Source: Alloalcanivorax balearicus MACL04 | GTDB taxonomy: Bacteria; Pseudomonadota; Gammaproteobacteria; Pseudomonadales; Alcanivoracaceae | Assembly: GCF_025532145.1 (NCBI RefSeq) | Contig: NZ_ARXS01000007.1 | Span: 120,841-184,840 of the forward strand | DNA length: 64,000 nucleotides | Reading direction: 5' to 3' | Shown here: positions 58,175 to 64,000 of the stretch, in pieces | How positions within the stretch are numbered: position 1 is the stretch's first letter | Layout of the letters: every line of letters starts with the position of its first letter | The notes under the pieces: model-generated | The model's input: only the letters and a program-made list of their open reading frames with translations | What the model was told of the DNA's origin: nothing | The model's database searches: none | Program-made: the position numbers and the translations under genes

Positions 58175-59395
58175 TCACAGCGCCTGCACCCGCTGCAGCT
58201 CATCCATGAACGCCACGCAATTGCGGCCCGCGCCTTTGGCCTGGTAGAGCGCCTCGTCGGCTCGTTTGATCAGGGCGAGGACATCTTTTTCTCCGGGCAG
58301 CGAACTGGCCACGCCGACGCTGATGGTGACCACCTGGCTGATCCTTGATCCGGCGTGGGGCAGGCCCAGCTGCTCGATCCGTGTGCGCATCCGTTCGGCG
58401 AACACCAGGGCGTCCTTGAGGCTGGTGTTGGCCAGCGCCACCAGGAATTCCTCGCCGCCGTAACGGGCGACGAAGTCGGCGTCGCCCTGGGCCATGGCCC
58501 GGGGAATGCCGGCCACGGACTTGAGGCATTCGTCGCCGGCCAGATGGCCGTAGGTATCGTTGTATTGCTTGAAGAAATCGATGTCGAACAGCACCACGGT
58601 GACGTTATCGATGGTATGCCGGCTACGGCCATGCAAAGCGTCATTGAGGCGGGACTCCATGCCGCGCCGGTTCAGGCAGCCCGTCAGGCCGTCCCCGGTG
58701 GCCTGGCTCTCGAGCACCCGGTTGGCCGAATGCAACTCCGCCCGATGCTGATAAAGCACGTGCTCGGACAGAAAGTGGCTGCGCAGCAGGCGTTCATAAA
58801 TATATTGGCCAAACAAGCTCATGGTGCCGGTTGCCAGGGAGAACAACAGCAGCGTCAACGCCTGGGACAGCGGCAGGGTATTGGGGGCGAGGGTGCAGAG
58901 GGCCTGGAGTGCCAATATCGCTGAAGTGCTCAGGGAGGAGGCCAGGAACGGCACACGCAGCAGTACGCCGAGCACCAGGATCGCCAGGGGAGTTTGCAGG
59001 AACAGCAAGAAGGCTTGCGGGTGATCGATGGACAGGCCCATCCACATCCCGGTGATCGCCACCGCGAACGCCAGCAGGATAATCATTGGATGCAGCCAGC
59101 GGCGCAAATCCGGGCGATGGGCGACCACCGCGGTGGCCACCGCCAGCATGATGCAGAACAAACGCGGGCGCCAAGTGAGGACGACCAGATCCGGCTCCAC
59201 GGTCAGTTCCAGAATCACCGCCAGGGCCAGAATGGAAACCAGTGTGATGGTGGCCCAGGGGGTGATGCGGGCCACGTTACTGCGGAAATAGTCAACAAAT
59301 TCGCGTTCCAGCGGTGCCGGAAGACGCAAATGCCAGGGCAGCCGTATGTCACTGCCGGACGGAAGCGTGCTCGTCCGTTGCGGGTCGTGGGTCAC
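58175..59395 (-). CDS. Membrane-bound diguanylate cyclase (GGDEF)
   Basis: 406 residues. Six to seven hydrophobic helices in the first 210 residues form an undefined sensor (no known MASE type recognised), followed by a GGDEF domain (about 240-400) with VVLFDIDFFKQYNDTYGHLA, GDECLKSVA and the active loop RYGGEEFLVAL. The inhibitory RxxD site upstream reads AQGD, so feedback inhibition by c-di-GMP is doubtful. It makes c-di-GMP from GTP and faces a phosphodiesterase-like gene. Confidence 0.9.
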   Translation of the reverse strand: MTHDPQRTSTLPSGSDIRLPWHLRLPAPLEREFVDYFRSNVARITPWATITLVSILALAVILELTVEPDLVVLTWRPRLFCIMLAVATAVVAHRPDLRRWLHPMIILLAFAVAITGMWMGLSIDHPQAFLLFLQTPLAILVLGVLLRVPFLASSLSTSAILALQALCTLAPNTLPLSQALTLLLFSLATGTMSLFGQYIYERLLRSHFLSEHVLYQHRAELHSANRVLESQATGDGLTGCLNRRGMESRLNDALHGRSRHTIDNVTVVLFDIDFFKQYNDTYGHLAGDECLKSVAGIPRAMAQGDADFVARYGGEEFLVALANTSLKDALVFAERMRTRIEQLGLPHAGSRISQVVTISVGVASSLPGEKDVLALIKRADEALYQAKGAGRNCVAFMDELQRVQAL

Positions 59396-59524
59396 CTTGG
59401 GTCCTTACTGCCAGTTCGGGGACCGTTGTCCCCGAAGATTCATTCAGGCTCCCAGCATAGCGCCTGACGCGGCGGATATCCCGCAACTATATATCAGTAA
59501 AGCGAACTGTATCAGCAAGGCCAA

Positions 59525-59809
59525 CTAGATGAGCAAAGCCAAAAGGGCCTGGCGCTTTTCCGCAGGCAGGCGGCGAAAGCAATCCAGTAGTAACCCTTCC
59601 TCCAGCCCCTGGGGAACGCAGCCTTCGGATCTTGGCAGATCTCCGGGCCATTCAACCATGCTGCGCTGCAACCGGGCCACGATCTCCGCATTCATGCTTC
59701 GGTGACCGTGGCGGGCGGCCTGGGCAATGCGATCACGCATGCCGGGAGGGAAACGAACCACGAACTTCTCGGCCCGCGTGGTCTCGTCCTGCTTCATAGT
59801 GTCTGTCAT
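59525..59809 (-). CDS. Arc-type ribbon-helix-helix DNA-binding protein
   Basis: 94 residues. The N-terminal half carries the ribbon-helix-helix: KFVVRFPPGMRDRIAQAARH followed by GHRSMNAEIVARLQRSM, as in Arc-family repressors. The C-terminal half is a short helical tail (LPAEKRQALLALL). The start is uncertain: ATGs at 59809 and 59797 are both possible. No toxin partner gene lies adjacent. Target unknown. Confidence 0.8.
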   Translation of the reverse strand: MTDTMKQDETTRAEKFVVRFPPGMRDRIAQAARHGHRSMNAEIVARLQRSMVEWPGDLPRSEGCVPQGLEEGLLLDCFRRLPAEKRQALLALLI

Positions 59810-59976
59810 ATGCCCCGAGAAAACGGTTACCTTACGCACTTTTTAAACATGACGCGATGATGGCACGGTGCTATTAATCGGCCTTGATCCGGGTCAATCC
59901 CGGGTGCGAAAGAGCATGCGGGGTAGCGTCGCGGCCTCTGTTATGATCGCCTTGTCAGGAGAGAGAGCACACCGCC

Positions 59977-60927
59977 ATGAATGTCGCCGGCGCCGATCTG
60001 AATTTATTGAAGTACCTGGATGTGTTGCTGCGGGAGAAAAACGTGACCCGGGCGGCGGAACAACTGGGCATTACCCAGCCAGCCATGAGCAACAGCCTCA
60101 AACGGCTGCGGCAGATGTTCAATGATCCGCTGCTGATTCGTACCAGCGAGGGCATGACCGCCACCGACCGGGCCCTGGAACTGCAACCCCTGGTACGCCA
60201 GTTGATGGCACAGGCGGAATCTCTGTTCAATCCGGAGGAAGTGTTCCGTCCGGAAGAAAGCCGTCGGGTTTTTCGTATCATGACCAGCGATTACGCCGAG
60301 GGCACGCTGGTGCCGCACATCGTGCGCCGTCTGCGTGAAGAGGCGCCCCATGTGGTTCTGGACTTCCTGACGCCGTCGGATGTCAGTTATCCGGATATGG
60401 AACAGGGCCGGGTGGACATGGCGGTCAACCGGTTCAATGAAATCCCGGGATCCTTCTACCAGGTCACCCTGTGGAAGGACGCCTTCTCCTGTCTGCTCAA
60501 CCGGGATAACCCGATCGCCAAGCATTTCGATCTGGACAGCTACCTGTCCGCCCAGCATATCTGGGTGTCCAAGACCGGTTTTGGCGTGGGCTTTGGCATG
60601 AACCCGGAAAAACTGGGCGGGCTGGGCTGGATCGATCACGCTTTGCAGCAAATGGGGCGGACCCGCAAGATCAGTATCTTCACCCGCCACTATCAAATGC
60701 CCGCCCTGCTGGCCATGAACAACGACCTGGTGGCGACTCTGCCGTCCCGGGTGGCGCGCATGCAGGCGCAAAATCCCCGCCTGGTGATCAAATCACCGCC
60801 GTTCGACATTCCCGAGTTCGAACTGAAAATGGCCTGGTCCCCCCTGCTGCACCACAACGCCGCCCACCGCTGGCTGCGCAAACTGATCCAGGAGGAGGCG
60901 GAGCGGATATTGGCGGAGGACCCGTGA
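59977..60927 (+). CDS. LysR-family regulator, NodD/LeuO-like branch
   Basis: 316 residues. The N-terminal DLNLLKYLDVLLREKNVTRA and LGITQPAMSNSLKRLRQMFN form the helix-turn-helix, and FNDPLLIRTSEGMTATDRAL follows, which is the NodD/LeuO pattern. The effector domain has the EGTLVPHIVRRLREEAPHVV start and MTSDYAEG. No obvious target gene is adjacent: the RHH gene upstream is divergent and the pterin gene downstream is convergent. Confidence 0.88.
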   Translation: MNVAGADLNLLKYLDVLLREKNVTRAAEQLGITQPAMSNSLKRLRQMFNDPLLIRTSEGMTATDRALELQPLVRQLMAQAESLFNPEEVFRPEESRRVFRIMTSDYAEGTLVPHIVRRLREEAPHVVLDFLTPSDVSYPDMEQGRVDMAVNRFNEIPGSFYQVTLWKDAFSCLLNRDNPIAKHFDLDSYLSAQHIWVSKTGFGVGFGMNPEKLGGLGWIDHALQQMGRTRKISIFTRHYQMPALLAMNNDLVATLPSRVARMQAQNPRLVIKSPPFDIPEFELKMAWSPLLHHNAAHRWLRKLIQEEAERILAEDP

Positions 60928-60930
60928 AAA

Positions 60931-61143
60931 GGCAGTTAATAGTTAAGGGTGAATAGTTAATAGCGACGCGGAAGACGCCGGCAGGCTCAGAAAGCAAAGA
61001 GGCCGCGCCCTCAACCAGGATGCGGCCTCTTTGTCTTTAAAGACACAGATCAGAGCGCCAGGCTTGCATACACAAATCACCTTTGCACTATCGCAACCCT
61101 CTGTTTTTCGCTATTAACTATTCACCCTTAACTGTTAACTGCC
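60931..61143. repeat. AT-armed palindromic element, copy B
   Basis: 213 bases. Arms GGCAGTTAATAGTTAAGGGT onward (60931-60964) and CACCCTTAACTGTTAACTGC onward (61109-61143) differ at one base. The centre shares GAGGCCGCGCC and CACCTTTGCA with copy A. It again lies between convergent genes, and its right arm encodes the last residues and stop codon of the pterin gene. Confidence 0.95.
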
Positions 61144-61993
61144 CTTCAGCTATCGCCCCCTTGCCGACGCCCTCGAAGGCGCGGACGCGGAAGTGCTTGC
61201 CGGGGGCCTCCTCGGCCAGTTGCCGGGCGATGTGGTCGGCCAGGTATTCCACCGTGGTGTCGGTATCGATCAGATAGCAATGGTCTTCCGGGATCACCAG
61301 TTCGAAGTGACCCTGGGGCGCGTCGTAGCGGAACCGGTGATGGGGGACTTCCTCGACGAAGTAGGTCCCTTCCAGATCTTCCCGGGTGCCGATGTAGATG
61401 TCTTCCCAGCGGTCCGCCCACAGCTTTTCCCAGTAACGACTGCGGCGACCGTTCTCGAAGATCTGAATGGTGGAACGGTGGCCGTGGGCGATGCGCTGAC
61501 AGTTACCGTCGTGCTTCTTCAGACCATGGGAGTAATGGTAGAAAGGCGCGGTACCGGTATCCTCCTCACGGAGCAGGATGCGCGCTTCATTGACGTTGGC
61601 CGGCAGGGACGGCTCCAGCAGCTCCATCAGGAACAGGGTGACGGAGGCTTTGGACACCTCGGTGCTGGAGATTTCCAACAGGCTCTCGGTGGGCGCCAGC
61701 AGACGAATTTCCCCGGCACGATACTGCCAGGTGAGACTGAGTTGCTGATCTTCGCGCTGATTCAGGCTCAGCGCCTCATGGGCACCGGGGAACAGCAGAC
61801 GATGGTCGACCTGATCATCGATCAGGCGCTTGAGCTGCCGTTTGACCTGGCCGAAATCAAACACCATGCCCTGGCCGTCCAGATCACCGGACAGTTCCAG
61901 GTCCACGATCCAGGACTCCCCGATCATGCCCCGCTTGGGGTGCAGGTAGGAGAAATCCAGTACGGTCAGATTGTCTACGAACAGAGTGGCCAT
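61118..61993 (-). CDS. Tandem 6-pyruvoyl-tetrahydropterin/6-carboxytetrahydropterin synthase-like protein
   Basis: 291 residues, about twice the length of QueD. The N-terminal half keeps the second half of the fold (MVFDFGQVKRQLKRLIDDQV, then DHRLL) but lacks the HGH metal site, which reads GESW. The C-terminal half has the Cys and zinc site in NCQRIAHGHRSTIQIF plus VIPEDHCYLIDTDTTVEYLA. The two halves together hold one complete set of catalytic elements. The last residues and stop codon are in repeat copy B. The ATG at 61993 has GGAA upstream. The true reaction is unproven. Confidence 0.8.
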   Translation of the reverse strand: MATLFVDNLTVLDFSYLHPKRGMIGESWIVDLELSGDLDGQGMVFDFGQVKRQLKRLIDDQVDHRLLFPGAHEALSLNQREDQQLSLTWQYRAGEIRLLAPTESLLEISSTEVSKASVTLFLMELLEPSLPANVNEARILLREEDTGTAPFYHYSHGLKKHDGNCQRIAHGHRSTIQIFENGRRSRYWEKLWADRWEDIYIGTREDLEGTYFVEEVPHHRFRYDAPQGHFELVIPEDHCYLIDTDTTVEYLADHIARQLAEEAPGKHFRVRAFEGVGKGAIAEGQLTVKGE

Positions 61994-62670
<677 letters not shown>

Positions 62671-62733
62671 GCCCGGACCCTAATAAAAGGTGGCAATCCC
62701 GAGTGCCGCCTAAAAACAAAAGGAGATAATAAG

Positions 62734-63174
62734 ATGAATGGTAAAACCTGGATCATCGGCCTGCTGGCGGTGGTCGCCTGTGTGCCTGCTTTCGCGCAAT
62801 TGCCCGACGACGCCGAGCGCAAAGTCATCGACAGTCTGATGACGCGCATTGCCGCGCTGGAACAGACTGGCCGCGAGTTGCACGAAAAATACCCCGATAG
62901 CAAAACCGCCGAGGCGCAAAAGGCCTGCAAGGCGGATTTCCCCGACTTGCCGGAGCAGGCCCGTAACCTGCGCGGCGAGGCCGCCGCGTTGCAAACCCTG
63001 GCTTTCAAGGTGCATTTGAGCATGGCCGCCAACGACCTGGTGCAATGCGTGGACTGTCTGGACACGGTAACCTCCTGTGACGGCGCCTCCGCCTCCCTGG
63101 AACGCGCCAGGGACCAGATGAAACGCATGGAGGACTACGCCAAACGCCAGGCCGCGGGGGAGGATCCGTCCTGA
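62734..63174 (+). CDS. Periplasmic protein of unknown function
   Basis: 146 residues. Signal peptide MNGKTWIIGLLAVVACVPAF with cleavage after AFA, then a helical mature domain with four Cys (KACKADF; QCVDCLDTVTSC), probably disulfide-bonded. Strong ribosome site AAGGAGATAATAAG. I recognise no family. It follows the HIT gene by 63 bases and converges on a TetR gene. Confidence 0.75.
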   Translation: MNGKTWIIGLLAVVACVPAFAQLPDDAERKVIDSLMTRIAALEQTGRELHEKYPDSKTAEAQKACKADFPDLPEQARNLRGEAAALQTLAFKVHLSMAANDLVQCVDCLDTVTSCDGASASLERARDQMKRMEDYAKRQAAGEDPS

Positions 63175-63187
63175 CCTCGGTGTTCGC

Positions 63188-63817
63188 TCAGGAGGTCAGC
63201 AGAGCCCGGGCCATGACGGCCAGCCGATCCACCTGTTGCGGGATCGGGGGCGTGTCGGTGTCCAGCAACAGCGTATAGCGCCGCGCGCCCCAAAGGGCCA
63301 GGACCAGGGTTTCCAGAGTGTCGGCGGTCACCGCCGGTCCGGGCCGGTCCGGCCAGCCCGCCACCAGCGCGCCCCAGGTGTCCACCAGCTGCCGGAAGGC
63401 ACGCTGGTGGTGGGTGGCGGCGGCAATTTTCCCCTCCATCATCAACATATCCCGATCGAAGTAGGGCGCTTGCCCGTCCTCGTCCAGCGTCAGTGATACC
63501 GCTCGCCGCAGACGCTCCTCCCAGCAATGCCGGTCCAGAGCAGCGTCCTCCTCGCTCAGCCGCTGGCAAAGTACATCCATGCAATGGCGCACGTAACCGG
63601 ATAACAGCGCGGTGCGGTTGGGGAAATAGTCGTACAGCGTCCCCACTGCGTAGCCGCTCTCTTCGGCAATGGCGCGGGTGGTGGCGGCGGCCGGTCCGTC
63701 GCGGCGCCAAATCCGAACAAAGCCGTCGTAAAGGGCCTGCACGGTGAACACAGCGCGCGCCTGGGAGGGCCGCTTATGCGGTTGGGGCAGGGGCTTCGAT
63801 GGTACTTTCCTGGTCAT
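63188..63817 (-). CDS. TetR-family transcriptional regulator
   Basis: 209 residues. The N-terminal helix-turn-helix covers about 25-72 (TTRAIAEESGYAVGTLYDYF, PNRTALLSGYVRH). The C-terminal ligand domain is helical with no recognised sub-family. It is divergent from the gene start at 63891 across 73 bases and probably controls it. Ligand unknown. Confidence 0.9.
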   Translation of the reverse strand: MTRKVPSKPLPQPHKRPSQARAVFTVQALYDGFVRIWRRDGPAAATTRAIAEESGYAVGTLYDYFPNRTALLSGYVRHCMDVLCQRLSEEDAALDRHCWEERLRRAVSLTLDEDGQAPYFDRDMLMMEGKIAAATHHQRAFRQLVDTWGALVAGWPDRPGPAVTADTLETLVLALWGARRYTLLLDTDTPPIPQQVDRLAVMARALLTS

Positions 63818-63890
63818 GGGGAATCCGAACCCGTTGGCGAAGAGGCGTTGTTAGCATGATGCCACGTTAATCATCACCAACGGAGCGACC

Positions 63891-64000
63891 ATGCGCACCC
63901 CGAATTTACGACTGCTGACCGACAAGACCGACCTGGGCCATACCCGGCTGGATAAGAGCCTGTTCATAGTCTTTACGCCGCCGCGCCGGAGTTCATTTTT
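63891..64000 (+). pseudogene. Start of a gene run into by a palindromic element
   Basis: ATG at 63891 with GGAG 5-6 bases before it. The first 21 codons encode MRTPNLRLLTDKTDLGHTRL and D; from 63955 the sequence becomes the end of the palindromic element (AGAGCCTGTTCATAGTC), read in frame as KSLFIVFTPP. The original coding sequence is therefore probably interrupted, unless it was short. The family is not recognisable from 21 residues. Divergent from the TetR gene, so it may have been its target. Confidence 0.5.
63955..64000. repeat. Palindromic element, copy 3, running off the right edge
   Basis: AGAGCCTGTTCATAGTC then TTTACGCCGCCGCGCCGGAG matches the outer 45 bases of copies 1 and 2, closest to copy 2 in its inverted reading. 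The rest is beyond the window. Confidence 0.85.

Overview
The window is high-GC, gene-dense bacterial chromosome with a gammaproteobacterial gene set. Ectoine biosynthesis with a MarR regulator, a CrbS/CrbR-type acetate switch, a phenylacetate module and many REP-like palindromes together suggest a marine, halotolerant Alcanivorax/Alloalcanivorax-like organism. That assignment is inferred from gene content, not from a marker gene. I see no rRNA, tRNA, CRISPR array, prophage or transposase gene.

Layout. 1-3429 (-): livK-livH-livM-livG type ABC transporter, with livG cut by the left edge. 3743-8915 (+): PaaX-type repressor, then paaG-paaI-thiolase-paaK. 8964-10681: a LysR regulator divergent from an azoR-like flavoenzyme. 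10912-15832 (+): a GFA-family gene, then ribE-ribBA-ribH-nusB-thiL-pgpA. 15972-19121 (-): xseB-ispA-dxs, followed by a second GFA gene. 20122-30359: a chaperone-usher fimbrial operon (pilin, chaperone, usher, adhesin) flanked by an OmpR-type response regulator on one side and a LysM/FecR protein plus CHASE2 histidine kinase on the other. 30805-39857: DUF4212 protein, sodium:solute symporter, cNMP/CBS/DUF294 protein, DEDD exonuclease, a small membrane protein, CrbS-like hybrid kinase and CrbR-like regulator. 39938-44443: ectRABC (-) divergent from a sodium:solute symporter. 44467-45405: a membrane-anchored TPR protein.

45762-55966 is the most coherent special region. It holds folE2 (metal-promiscuous GTP cyclohydrolase), a small outer-membrane barrel, an AztD-like His-rich beta-propeller lipoprotein, a ZnuD-like TonB receptor with a His-rich loop and a Zur-box-like palindrome upstream, a DUF2946-like protein, yidD, and a thrS-hisI-cysS operon in which all three genes lie outside their usual contexts. 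This reads as a zinc-limitation island. 56417-64000 holds a GAF/HD-GYP protein, a GGDEF cyclase, an RHH protein, a LysR regulator, a tandem pterin-synthase-like protein, a HIT protein, a small periplasmic protein, a TetR regulator and a gene start run into by a repeat.

The intergenic DNA carries at least three families of palindromic repeats. The first is a ~270-284 bp element (two full copies and one running off the right edge). The second is a ~200 bp element with 32-35 bp AT-rich arms, found twice, each time between convergent genes. The third is a REP-like family at five loci. In all three, the arms differ between copies while pairing within each copy is kept, so the pairing itself seems to be maintained.
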